31,992 nucleotides of DNA. It comes from Candidatus Paceibacter sp. (GTDB lineage Bacteria > Patescibacteriota > Minisyncoccia > UBA6257 > HR35). Each line of letters begins with the position of its first letter. The stretch's first letter is position 1. This document shows positions 14,892 to 22,320 of the stretch, piece after piece. Under the pieces are notes generated by a model. That model did no database searches, was not told the origin of the DNA, and saw only the letters and a list, made by a program, of their open reading frames with translations. The stretch is taken from the NCBI GenBank assembly GCA_023255765.1, contig JAGDVT010000002.1, positions 36,135-68,126 of the forward strand, read 5' to 3'. Position numbers and translations under genes: made by a program.

Positions 14892-15456
14892 ACACATTAA
14901 AAAAATAAGAGAATTTATACAGAAAACCCCTGTTTTTACCTCTAGAGATATTCAAAGAATTGTTAAAGATAAAAATTATGCTTATCTAATTTTGAATAAA
15001 TTAACAAAACAAAAAGAAATTTTTAGAATAACAAAAAGTTTTTATAGCAAATTTGATGATCCTATTCTTTCAGTTTTCTGCTTTAAACCCGCCTATTTAG
15101 GGCTTTATGAAGCCTTAAGTTTATATAATTTTTGGGAGCAAGAAACAAATGTTGTTATTATTACTACAAAGAAAGTAAGACAAGGTATAAGAAAAATTTT
15201 AGATTCAAATGTCATTATAAAAAGATTAAGACCTAAATATTTTTTTGGCTTTGATTATCTAAAATATTATGATTTTTACTTACCAGTTTCTGATTTAGAG
15301 AAAACTTTAATTGACTTTATTTATTTTAAAGAGCCAATACCATCAAATCTATTAAGAACCATCAAAAACAAAATAAACATTCAAAAACTCAAAAATTATC
15401 TTAAAAAATATCCCCCAAATTTTCAAAAAATATTCAAATCAAAAATAAAGATTTAA
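14878..15456 (+). CDS. AbiEi-like winged-helix antitoxin
   Basis: Putative partner of the AbiEii toxin, 192 residues. The N-terminal winged helix-turn-helix (about 8-60: FTSRDIQRIV, YLILNKLTKQKEIFRITKSFY) is followed by an AbiEi-type C-terminal region with YLGLYEALSLYNFWEQE, NVVIITTKKVRQGIRKI and VSDLEKTLIDFIYF. AbiEi proteins repress their own operon and neutralise the toxin without direct tight binding. The ATG at 14878 lies within the toxin gene. A 28-bp hairpin begins 14 bp after its stop. Confidence 0.8.
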   Translation: MQKNKHIKKIREFIQKTPVFTSRDIQRIVKDKNYAYLILNKLTKQKEIFRITKSFYSKFDDPILSVFCFKPAYLGLYEALSLYNFWEQETNVVIITTKKVRQGIRKILDSNVIIKRLRPKYFFGFDYLKYYDFYLPVSDLEKTLIDFIYFKEPIPSNLLRTIKNKINIQKLKNYLKKYPPNFQKIFKSKIKI

Positions 15457-15470
15457 AAAATAGAAAGTAT

Positions 15471-15498
15471 TTTCTCATTTTCTTAAGAAATTGAGAAA
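15471..15498. repeat. Hairpin-forming repeat after abiEi
   Basis: Arms TTTCTCATTTTC (15471-15482) and GAAATTGAGAAA (15487-15498) pair at 11 of 12 positions around a TTAA loop. There is no downstream U tract, so it is a weak terminator candidate. The 15-bp string TTAAGAAATTGAGAA within it recurs exactly at 17952-17966, and AAATTGAGAAATT recurs at 17683, linking it to the inverted-repeat element near 17.65-17.96 kb. Confidence 0.55.
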
Positions 15499-15547
15499 TT
15501 CAAACAACAATTATTTCTAGATTATTTCATTAATTTGGAGTTTGTTT

Positions 15548-15553
15548 TATAAT
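15548..15553 (+). promoter_or_regulatory. -10 box before the decayed nucleotidyltransferase module
   Basis: TATAAT followed by exactly 6 nt (CAAAAT) and an ATG at 15560. The same leaderless geometry as at intact genes, which supports the idea that the frame starting at 15560 was once a gene. Confidence 0.4.
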
Positions 15554-15559
15554 CAAAAT

Positions 15560-15745
15560 ATGAACAATGTGGAAAAATTGCAATAAGAAATTTTTAAAAA
15601 GATGACGCCTGAAAAAAGGTTAAAATTATGGGCTGGTTTGTTTTTATTAGCAAAAGAATTGGCCGGTGATAAATTAATTTATTATGACGAAAAAATTAGA
15701 AAACTCAAGAAGATCGCTCGTCGAAATCGTAAAAATTCTCGATAA
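15560..15745 (+). pseudogene. Small accessory protein of a nucleotidyltransferase module, interrupted by a stop
   Basis: From the ATG at 15560 the frame reads MNNVEKLQ, meets TAA at 15584, then continues EIFKKMTPEKRLKLWAGLFL and on to the TAA at 15743. Residues after the stop (47 if restarted at the ATG at 15602: MTPEKRLKLWAGLFLLAKEL and a basic tail) look like a real small protein. The pattern resembles the short proteins that precede solitary nucleotidyltransferase genes, which fits the overlapping frame at 15684. Either a nonsense mutation or a re-start at 15602 explains the picture. The exact family is not recognised. Confidence 0.5.
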
Positions 15746-15836
15746 ATTAGAAATTCCCTATTTGATTACTGGTAGTATAACTTTTTTTAATTTTTTGAAT
15801 GAAAAATTTATTGAATTAAACAAAAGTACCTATTAG
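15684..15836 (+). pseudogene. Truncated nucleotidyltransferase remnant
   Basis: An ATG at 15684, inside the preceding small frame, opens a 50-codon frame: RRSLVEIVKILDKLEIPYLITGSI, the typical opening of a polymerase beta-fold nucleotidyltransferase up to the G-S of the active site. It then turns into unrelated residues (TFFNFLNEKF...) and stops at 15834. The DxD motif and the rest of the domain are gone, so this is a 5' fragment. Its end overlaps, on the opposite strand, the last 29 bp of the secreted-protein gene, which suggests a deletion or insertion joined the two. Confidence 0.6.
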
Positions 15837-17235
15837 AGGCAGTACAACCATCAGTTGGCCAATTAGTACAACTCCATCCACTTGGTGGGTTAGCTAGATC
15901 ATATGTAAGTTCATAAATACTTGGCGCTTGTTTTTTTGACTGTTCTAATCTTGCTCTTAAAACAAAATGGTTGGTAACACTGGACGTATCACTACAAGGA
16001 ATATAAAGATATGGATCACCGTTAGGAGGCGTTGGTAAATCAAAAGAAAGGGCAGCTGATGAAAAAGCATTTTTTAAATTTGACCAGGAATCTGAAGTAT
16101 CAGGAGCAGAAGGAAATTCTCCTTTTTGGACGAAATATAAAGTTAAGTAATTTGCTAAAATTCTTAAATCCGAAACTCTTTGATTATCTCTATTTCTTAT
16201 TTCTTCATAGGTTTGGCATTTATCAGTCCTTACCCATCCTTGAGGAACATCACAAGGAGTTGGGAATTCTTTACATTCACCAGTTTGAGGATTATAAGCA
16301 GGGGTAATTACTTGAGCGCAAAAAGGTTTTGGTTCGATACGAAAGGTTGGTTTACATACCCCCATAGCATCTGGATATGGTGGCACAGTTGAACCATTTT
16401 CATAAACACATTCATAACCAGAAGGACACGGAAAACCAGCTATGCCACCACATTTTGAAACTGGCTTTGTTTCAATGGGTTTTGGAGCACTTACAATTCT
16501 TCTTACAATCAAAGCATCAATCCCGTAAGTACTTTTATCCATAAAACCATAAACATTAATTTTATCGCCAACTTGAAAATCATCTAATTTTGCTTTTTGT
16601 CTATTTCTTAAAAGTAAAATTGTATCATTAGAGACTTGTATCGCTAATTCTCTTTGCAAAATTGGTTTTCTTAAATTCAAAATACAAGGCATTGATCTGC
16701 CTTGACTCGGCGAAGCAGGCCCGCTTTGACTCGGCGAGGCAGGCTTTTTACTTTCTTCTGATTCAAACATTAAGCATTTCCAACCTGTATCTCTGACTGC
16801 AAAAAAGATTGCTTTGACTCCTTGAAGACCTGGATTATTTAAAATTCTTGTGATTCTTAAATTGTTTATTTGAATAATCGCATCATCTTTCCTATCTTTA
16901 TCTGGTAAAATTGATTTTAAAACTTCTGGAGTAATTGGCTTTGCTTCTTGAACTTGAGGAATTGCTGGTTTAACGCCACGAGGAAGAGGCGCAACGAGCA
17001 ATGGTATAGCTGGAATTAATGACGGAGCTTCTTTTATTTCTTTCTCTGATTTTTCTTGAGTTGGCTGTGGCGGGGGAACAGCTTGTTGAGGAACTTGTTG
17101 AATCTGACCACTTTGAATAATCTTTTGTAAAATATCCACAATCTGCCTTAAAAGATTAGGATCGACTTGAACATTTTGAGCTAAAGCAAAACTAAAAACC
17201 AAGAAAAATATGCCTAAAAATAATAATTTTTTCAT
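15808..17235 (-). CDS. Secreted modular protein: OB-like domain, Cys-rich module, pseudopilin-like C-terminus
   Basis: Exported protein of 475 residues without a single recognised function. A signal peptide (1-19, ending ALA before Q20) is followed by a Pro/Gln-rich linker (about 45-105). A domain at about 118-250 (IIQINNLRITRIL..., FQVGDKINVYGFMD) resembles the short beta-barrels of DUF5666-type proteins. A Cys-rich stretch at 262-340 includes KCGGIAGFPCPSGYECV. The C-terminal part (about 346-475; NRDNQRVSDLRILANYLTLY, then KGEFPSAPDT) resembles the periplasmic head of type II secretion/type IV pilin-like G proteins but lacks the N-terminal pilin helix. Residues 165-180 (PASPSQSGPASPSQGR) come from a GC-rich tandem duplication. 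Probably surface-exposed and disulfide-stabilised. Confidence 0.75.
   Translation of the reverse strand: MKKLLFLGIFFLVFSFALAQNVQVDPNLLRQIVDILQKIIQSGQIQQVPQQAVPPPQPTQEKSEKEIKEAPSLIPAIPLLVAPLPRGVKPAIPQVQEAKPITPEVLKSILPDKDRKDDAIIQINNLRITRILNNPGLQGVKAIFFAVRDTGWKCLMFESEESKKPASPSQSGPASPSQGRSMPCILNLRKPILQRELAIQVSNDTILLLRNRQKAKLDDFQVGDKINVYGFMDKSTYGIDALIVRRIVSAPKPIETKPVSKCGGIAGFPCPSGYECVYENGSTVPPYPDAMGVCKPTFRIEPKPFCAQVITPAYNPQTGECKEFPTPCDVPQGWVRTDKCQTYEEIRNRDNQRVSDLRILANYLTLYFVQKGEFPSAPDTSDSWSNLKNAFSSAALSFDLPTPPNGDPYLYIPCSDTSSVTNHFVLRARLEQSKKQAPSIYELTYDLANPPSGWSCTNWPTDGCTASNRYFCLIQ
16701..16744 (+). repeat. GC-rich 20-bp direct duplication inside the secreted-protein gene
   Basis: CTTGACTCGGCGAAGCAGGC (16701-16720) and TTTGACTCGGCGAGGCAGGC (16725-16744) agree at 18 of 20 positions with a 24-bp period. 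The stretch is far GC-richer than the gene and adds the repeated peptide PASPSQ in frame. The GCAGGC ends recall the CCTGCCTGCAGGCAGG palindrome at 17666. Confidence 0.7.
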
Positions 17236-17268
17236 CTTTTTAAAATTTTAATTCGACTTCCTTTTTAA

Positions 17269-17274
17269 ATTATA
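17269..17274 (-). promoter_or_regulatory. Extended -10 box of the secreted-protein gene
   Basis: TGATATAAT on the minus strand (TATAAT at 17274-17269), 33 nt before the ATG at 17235. Unlike the leaderless genes here, this transcript would have a leader of roughly 25 nt, containing AGGA. No clear -35 is visible, as expected with an extended -10. Confidence 0.45.
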
Positions 17275-17352
17275 TCAAACCTTTAATTTCTTTAATAAAA
17301 TTTTTTAATCTGGCTCTCTTTGATTTCTTTTACTATCACTGGATTAGGTTTT

Positions 17353-17588
17353 TTAGCAATCTCTTAATATTGTTTTAACAAAATTTTTTGTTTTATCTGA
17401 GACTTTTCTACTTTTATTTATTACACCTAAGATTTTCCTAAAAGAAAAATTATTTAAAACCCATTTATATGCCTTTTCATTACCGTATTCCAAAAGCCTT
17501 TCAATTATATAATCTTGATGTTTTTTAAGATCTAATTTACTAAAATCAGTCTCCAAAAATATTTTTTAAAACTCTTTGATATTTTCAT
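17353..17588 (-). pseudogene. DUF6922-like small protein, frameshifted near its N-terminus
   Basis: The main frame (17556 down to 17353) reads ETDFSKLDLKKHQDYIIERL LEYG..., a pattern I associate with DUF6922-like proteins found beside nucleotidyltransferase toxins. The expected N-terminus is present in another frame: from the ATG at 17588, MKISKSFKKYFW, ending at TTTTTGGAGACT. One missing G (TGGGAG to TGGAG near 17557) would fuse them into FKKYFW-ETDFSKLDL. The span is 236 nt, not a multiple of three. Without the shift, translation could only start at TTG 17556. The family name is from memory and needs a profile search. Confidence 0.55.
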
Positions 17589-17652
17589 TAATTTAATTTT
17601 ACTACAGATTTAAACTCAGAAAAGAGCCTTTTTATCTTGAAAATTTCATTTT

Positions 17653-17964
17653 CTGAATTTCTTAACCTGCCTGCAGGCAGGAAAATTGAGAAATTGAAAT
17701 TCTTTAGGACGTACGACGTCATAAAATCCCCTCTTTCCAAACATACATTCTGTGTGCTATAATATGTTAGATGACTAAATTTAAAATTAACTTCAAAGCT
17801 CCATAAGTTTTTCTAAGATACAAATAGTAGAGCAAAGCACACCACAGGGCTTGCCCTGTATCGTGCTATGTTCTGGTACAGGGCAAGTTTTGTATTTATG
17901 ATGAAATTTTATTTTTCTTTTTCTGACTTTCCTTGTCTGACAGCAAGCAGGTTAAGAAATTGAG
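17653..17964. mobile_element. 312-bp non-coding element with 26-bp imperfect terminal inverted repeats (MITE-like)
   Basis: The left end (17653-17678, core AATTTCTTAACCTGC) and the reverse complement of the right end (17939-17964) agree at 22 of 26 positions. Inside are a perfect 16-bp palindrome CCTGCCTGCAGGCAGG (17666-17681), GACGT-ACG-ACGTC (17708-17720), and a perfect 11-bp stem CTTGCCCTGTA/TACAGGGCAAG (17850-17860, 17877-17887) with a 16-nt loop. A TATAAT at 17758-17763 precedes an 11-codon frame starting at 17771. No coding region of useful size and no clear target-site duplication are visible. It could be a non-autonomous mobile element or a structured RNA locus. It fills most of the gene-free stretch from 17589 to 18090. 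Confidence 0.5.
17850..17887. repeat. Perfect 11-bp stem-loop within the inverted-repeat element
   Basis: CTTGCCCTGTA and TACAGGGCAAG flank TCGTGCTATGTTCTGG. A competing palindrome ACAGGGCTTGCCCTGT (17844-17859) overlaps the left arm, so two alternative hairpins can form. Downstream is TTTTGTATTT, a weak T-rich tract, so terminator activity is possible. Confidence 0.6.
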
Positions 17965-18090
17965 AATAGTAAGTATATTAAAAAACTACAATAAATGAGT
18001 TAAAAGTTTTGAATAAAAATTTTCAAAACTCAATTCTTCTGCTCTCACTTTAAGATTTTGAGAAAATTTATTTTAAAATTTATAAATATT

Positions 18091-19194
18091 ATGAAAGTTT
18101 TAATAGTGATAACTCATGGAGTTGTGGGCGGGGCTACAAATTCAGTTTATTTTTTAGCTAAAGGGTTAAAGGAAAAAAATGTTGATGTAATGGTTGGTTT
18201 TGGTGAAGGAGAATATTTAAAAGAAAAATTAGAAAAAGAAAATATACCCTATATAAATTTTAAATGGCTTAAAAGAACGCACAATCCTTTAGCTAATTTA
18301 TTTTTTATTTTAGAAATTAAAAAATTTTTAGATAAAGAGCATTTTGATGTTGTTCATTTTAATTCAACAAATGCCTTATTTGGAGCTATTGGAGCCAAAC
18401 TTTCAAAATCTAAGCCAAAAACAGTTTTTACTTTTCATGGACTTTCTGTTTTAGATCCAAATTATAAAAAATACAATCCAATAAAAATAATCTATTGGAT
18501 AATTTTTAAATTTTTACTTTATTTTATAGATGTGCCAGTTTTTGTTTCTTATCATAATTTAGAAATCGCTAAAAAAATTCATTTAACAAATAAGGGAGTT
18601 GTTATTTATAACGGAATTCCTAATCCTCATTTTTTAGAAAGAGAATTAGCAAGAAAATTTTTTGAAGATCAATTAAAAATTGATTTAAAAGAAAAATTTT
18701 TAATAGGTTCTATTGGAAGATTAGATTATCCAAAAAATTATGAATTTTTAATTCAAATTTTCCCAGAAATTTTAAAATTAAAAGAAAATTCAATTTTAAT
18801 TATTATTGGCGAAGGAGGAGAAAGAAAAAAATTAGAGCGGCTAATTGAAAAATTGAATTTAAAAGAAAAAATATTCTTAATTGGCGAAATAAAAGATGCC
18901 TCGAAATATCTAAAAGGATTTGATTTATTTGTTTTACCTTCTCGTTACGAAGGATTATCAATAACTCTTATTGAGGCTCTTTTTGCAAAAATCCCGATTT
19001 TGGCAAGCGATGTTGGGGGGAACAAGGAGATTGTTGGAAAAGATTGCGTTTATAAATTTAATGATAAGGGAGAATTTTTAGAAAAAATAAAAAATCTGAA
19101 AATCCCAGAACCTAAAGATGATTTTAAAATAAATGAGATGATTAAAAATTACATACAGCTTTTTGAAAGGCTTTATAGACATCCTCAATTTTAA
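18091..19194 (+). CDS. GT4 family glycosyltransferase
   Basis: Retaining GT-B glycosyltransferase of 367 residues, predicted to add a sugar from a nucleotide donor to a surface glycan. The N-terminal half opens MKVLIVITHGVVGGATNSVY, a typical acceptor-side start; the C-terminal half has FLIGSIGRLDYPKNYEFLI, IIGEGGERKKLE and PSRYEGLSITLIEAL, which holds the E-x7-E donor-binding pattern. The ATG at 18091 is preferred over a TTG at 18058, as the homologous start is MKVLIV and a TATAAA lies just before. It is the only plus-strand gene of the glycan cluster and converges on the GT9 gene with a 53-bp overlap of coding ends. Confidence 0.9.
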   Translation: MKVLIVITHGVVGGATNSVYFLAKGLKEKNVDVMVGFGEGEYLKEKLEKENIPYINFKWLKRTHNPLANLFFILEIKKFLDKEHFDVVHFNSTNALFGAIGAKLSKSKPKTVFTFHGLSVLDPNYKKYNPIKIIYWIIFKFLLYFIDVPVFVSYHNLEIAKKIHLTNKGVVIYNGIPNPHFLERELARKFFEDQLKIDLKEKFLIGSIGRLDYPKNYEFLIQIFPEILKLKENSILIIIGEGGERKKLERLIEKLNLKEKIFLIGEIKDASKYLKGFDLFVLPSRYEGLSITLIEALFAKIPILASDVGGNKEIVGKDCVYKFNDKGEFLEKIKNLKIPEPKDDFKINEMIKNYIQLFERLYRHPQF

Positions 19195-20044
19195 TACCAC
19201 TTACAAGTTTTTTATTATAATCTCTTCTATAGAAAGCCTCTTTTAAATATGGGTTAATTACTTTTATCATTCTTCCATAATCATAAATTTCCCATGGGCT
19301 TGTACAAGTAAACAAAGCTATTATTCTTTTTTTTAAATATAATCCTAAATGCATTGCTAGAGTATCACCGCAAATTAAAATATTGCATTTATCTATATCT
19401 TTCATGTAATCCAAAATGTTTTTTCTTTGTTTTAAATAAAATACATTATACCCTTCTTTTTCTAATTTTTTCTTTAATATATGATAATATGGCCATTTTT
19501 TCATAGGCCATTTTTCACCGGCTCTTTTTTCTAATGCCACAACTATTTTTTTGTTTTTTAGCACACTTTTCTTTGTCTTATTATAATTTAGTAAATATTC
19601 TTCGCCTTTAAATTTAAAACCTAGCATTTCGAATAAAATTTCTTGATATGTTTTTTTATTTTTCCACTTTAATTCATTTGCTCTTTCTTTGCCATATTTA
19701 GAAATTAGACTCATATCATACCATTTTCGGGTTTCTTTAGTATAAGAAAGCTTATTTTTCTTAAAATCAAAATAGACTCCAATTAATTTTTTAGTTTTTA
19801 ATTTTGCAATATTTTTAGAAATCTTTTCGTCTTCTTCTAAATTTAAAATTAAATCGAAATTAATTTTTTGTAATCTGTCTATCTGTTCTTCTGTAAAGGT
19901 TTTTAATCTATCTAGTTTAGGTAATAATGGTATAGCTTTTTTTGAAGTAATCCAAAATATATTTCCTTTTAAAACTCTTAATAAAGGCGTTGTTCTTACT
20001 ACATCACCCAATGCTCCGATTTTTACTATTAAAATTTTACTCAT
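19142..20044 (-). CDS. GT9 family glycosyltransferase (heptosyltransferase-like)
   Basis: GT-B enzyme of the ADP-heptose:LPS heptosyltransferase family, 300 residues. KILIVKIGALGDVVRTTPLL is the family's opening, and the donor-site region KCNILICGDTLAMHLGLYLKK followed by IIALFTCTSPWEIYDYG is intact. A true heptose donor is uncertain in a lineage without LPS; GT9 members also work in other surface polysaccharides. It is the last gene of the coupled minus-strand set, overlapping the upstream GT4 by 8 bp. Its 3' end overlaps the converging GT4 gene by 53 bp. Confidence 0.88.
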   Translation of the reverse strand: MSKILIVKIGALGDVVRTTPLLRVLKGNIFWITSKKAIPLLPKLDRLKTFTEEQIDRLQKINFDLILNLEEDEKISKNIAKLKTKKLIGVYFDFKKNKLSYTKETRKWYDMSLISKYGKERANELKWKNKKTYQEILFEMLGFKFKGEEYLLNYNKTKKSVLKNKKIVVALEKRAGEKWPMKKWPYYHILKKKLEKEGYNVFYLKQRKNILDYMKDIDKCNILICGDTLAMHLGLYLKKRIIALFTCTSPWEIYDYGRMIKVINPYLKEAFYRRDYNKKLVSGIKIEDVYKAFQKAVCNF

Positions 20045-21137
20045 TATTGTAAATCTCTATTGCTTTTTGGGCTATTTTTCCCCATTTGAAATTTTCTCCT
20101 ATTTTCAAAGATTCTTTAGAAAATTCTAAAATTAAATTTCTGTTTTTATAAAAAATCTTAATTCTTTCGGCTAATTCAATGGGATCAGGCTTAATTAAAA
20201 AACCATTTTTACCATCTTTTATATACTCGCTGAAAGAACCAACATTTGTAGCAATAACAGGAATTCCATAAGCTAAAGCAGTGCTAATTATTCCTGATTG
20301 AGTTCCCTTTTTATAAGGTGCAACTAAAATATCAGCTTTTTTTATCAATTCACAAAGTTCTTCATTTGGAATCCAATAATTTTTAAAATCTATTTCTAAT
20401 TCTTTTATTTGATTTTTTAATTCGTCTCCTATATTTCCCCTACCTGCTATTGTTAAATTTATCTTAAAGCCTTCTTTCTTTAAAATCTCAAATGCTTTTA
20501 TTAAAATATCAAGTCCTTTATATTCTTCTAATCTGCCAAAAAATAAAACATTTAATAAATCTTTATCTAAATTATATTCTTTTATAAGATTAGGGCATAA
20601 ATCACTATGAATTCCCAATGGTAAAACATAAATTTTTTTATTATCGAGATATTTCTTTAAACTTTCTTTCATAAAATTGCTATAAACCAAAACAATGTCT
20701 GCTTTTTTACAAAATATTTTTTCAAAAAAATTAACAAAAAGAGCTGGCTCTTCTTTTGGTTCAAATGGATTATCATGAACGGCATAAAAAATTTTGTATC
20801 TTAAAAATGGCCGAAAAAGAAAAATAAAAATGGACCAGATATGAAAATGGGTTATGTGAACAATTTTGGGTTTTATTTTGAAAAGAATTTTTATTAATTT
20901 AATCCATTTAAAAAATAAAAAAGTATTTAGAAAAAAGCTAAAGTAGTTTGAGCTGAAGGTTTTAATAATTAAAACTTTTCTAAATTCATTTTCAATGAAT
21001 TTTTCTCTTAATTCATTACCTTCTGAAATTAAAATATAATGAAAAAATTTATTTTCTATCAAACCATTAGAAAATTCTAAGGCGTCAATAGCTCCTCCAC
21101 CATATTTTTGTAAGGATACTAGTAATATCTTATTCAT
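20037..21137 (-). CDS. GT4 family glycosyltransferase
   Basis: GT-B glycosyltransferase, 366 residues. The N-terminus reads KILLVSLQKYGGGAIDALEF; the donor half has VLFFGRLEEYKGLDILIKAF, LTIAGRGNIGDELK and VAPYKKGTQSGIISTALAYG. In the last segment the first Glu of the usual E-x7-E is replaced within TQSGIISTALA, a variant seen in a GT4 subgroup. It overlaps its neighbours by 8 bp on each side. Acceptor and sugar are unknown. Confidence 0.88.
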   Translation of the reverse strand: MNKILLVSLQKYGGGAIDALEFSNGLIENKFFHYILISEGNELREKFIENEFRKVLIIKTFSSNYFSFFLNTFLFFKWIKLIKILFKIKPKIVHITHFHIWSIFIFLFRPFLRYKIFYAVHDNPFEPKEEPALFVNFFEKIFCKKADIVLVYSNFMKESLKKYLDNKKIYVLPLGIHSDLCPNLIKEYNLDKDLLNVLFFGRLEEYKGLDILIKAFEILKKEGFKINLTIAGRGNIGDELKNQIKELEIDFKNYWIPNEELCELIKKADILVAPYKKGTQSGIISTALAYGIPVIATNVGSFSEYIKDGKNGFLIKPDPIELAERIKIFYKNRNLILEFSKESLKIGENFKWGKIAQKAIEIYNNE

Positions 21138-22320
21138 TTTTTAATAATTTTAATATTCTTTCTCTTTGGATTTTTGAAAATTTTTCTATTGTCCATTCTT
21201 TTGCTTTTTCAATATTATTTTTTGAAATTTGTTCGTAAATTTGTGGATTTTTTATTAAAAATTCTATTTTATTTACAAATTCATCAATTAAACATTTTTC
21301 ATCTTCTTTATAATCTATTAAATACCCATTTATGCCGTCTTCTATAATTTCTTCTGGTCCACCGCATTTTGTAGCAATAACAACTAAACCTTGACTTATA
21401 GCTTCTAAAACAACTAAACCTAAACCTTCTCCTGGTCTTGAAGGGAAAATTAAAATATCTGATTGGCTGTATAATTCAATTATTTTATTAAAATCTTTCA
21501 TCCATCCATAAAAATTTACATAATTTTTCAAATTTAATTTATTTGCTAAATCTAGAAGATAATTTTTCAGATCTCCATCACCAACAATTTTCAAAAAAGC
21601 ACTATACCCCTTTTCTCTTAATGCTTTTAGAACAAAAATAGAAGTATGCGGATTTTTTTCTTCAGCTAATCTTCCAACAAAAATTAATTTAATTTCTTTA
21701 GGATTTATTGTTTTGAATAAGCCTATCTGACTTTCTTTTAAAGATGAAGTTCTTACAAGTACGCTTTTATTTGTTCTGTATTTCTTTAGTAAATACTGAC
21801 TTAATATCCAATTTTCATTAGCTATTTTTTGGGAAATTTTTTGTAAAACTAATAGAAAATATTTCAAAAATTTGTTTTTCTTTTTACGGTAATTCAGTTC
21901 TGGATAATCTCCAATAATATAAACAATAAACTTTGCTTTTTCGCAAATTAATTTCAAAAGCAGAAATTCAAAAGCAACGTATTCAAAAAAGGGAGCAAAA
22001 ACTAAATCTATATCTTTTAAAATTTTTCTATTTTTCCAAATTTCTTTTAAAGTAAAAAATATATTTATCAAGCGATCAAAAATATATCTTTTTTCCTCTC
22101 GAAAATTTGGTCCAATTATAAAAATTCCATTCTTCGAGCCCCAATTATAAACATATCCATCAAATTTTTCTTTCACTTTAAATCCGATTAAAACCAATTT
22201 TTCAATCTCTTCAAATTTAAAACCTGAAATTCCATATTCTTCATACCACAAAAGTCCATCTGATATTAAGTTATTTGCATCAAGATAAAATTTATTTTTG
22301 GTTATAAGACAAAGTTTCAT
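21130..22320 (-). CDS. GT4 family glycosyltransferase
   Basis: GT-B glycosyltransferase, 396 residues. The N-terminal half is divergent (MKLCLITKNKFYLDANNLIS), while the C-terminal half is typical: LIFVGRLAEEKNPHTSIFVL, FLKIVGDGDLKNYLLDLA and FPSRPGEGLGLVVLEAISQG with the E-x7-E pair. It starts with an 4-bp overlap to the FkbM gene upstream and ends with an 8-bp overlap to the next GT4, so it should be translated in step with them. Confidence 0.88.
   Translation of the reverse strand: MKLCLITKNKFYLDANNLISDGLLWYEEYGISGFKFEEIEKLVLIGFKVKEKFDGYVYNWGSKNGIFIIGPNFREEKRYIFDRLINIFFTLKEIWKNRKILKDIDLVFAPFFEYVAFEFLLLKLICEKAKFIVYIIGDYPELNYRKKKNKFLKYFLLVLQKISQKIANENWILSQYLLKKYRTNKSVLVRTSSLKESQIGLFKTINPKEIKLIFVGRLAEEKNPHTSIFVLKALREKGYSAFLKIVGDGDLKNYLLDLANKLNLKNYVNFYGWMKDFNKIIELYSQSDILIFPSRPGEGLGLVVLEAISQGLVVIATKCGGPEEIIEDGINGYLIDYKEDEKCLIDEFVNKIEFLIKNPQIYEQISKNNIEKAKEWTIEKFSKIQRERILKLLKNE

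Noticed and set aside
15471..15498. Rho-independent terminator after abiEi
   Set aside because: The stem is AT-rich with no following T tract and its sequence recurs elsewhere; kept as a repeat instead.
18058..18090. TTG start adding 11 residues to the GT4 protein
   Set aside because: The family begins at MKVLIV; the added segment has no counterpart and a -10-like TATAAA lies inside it.
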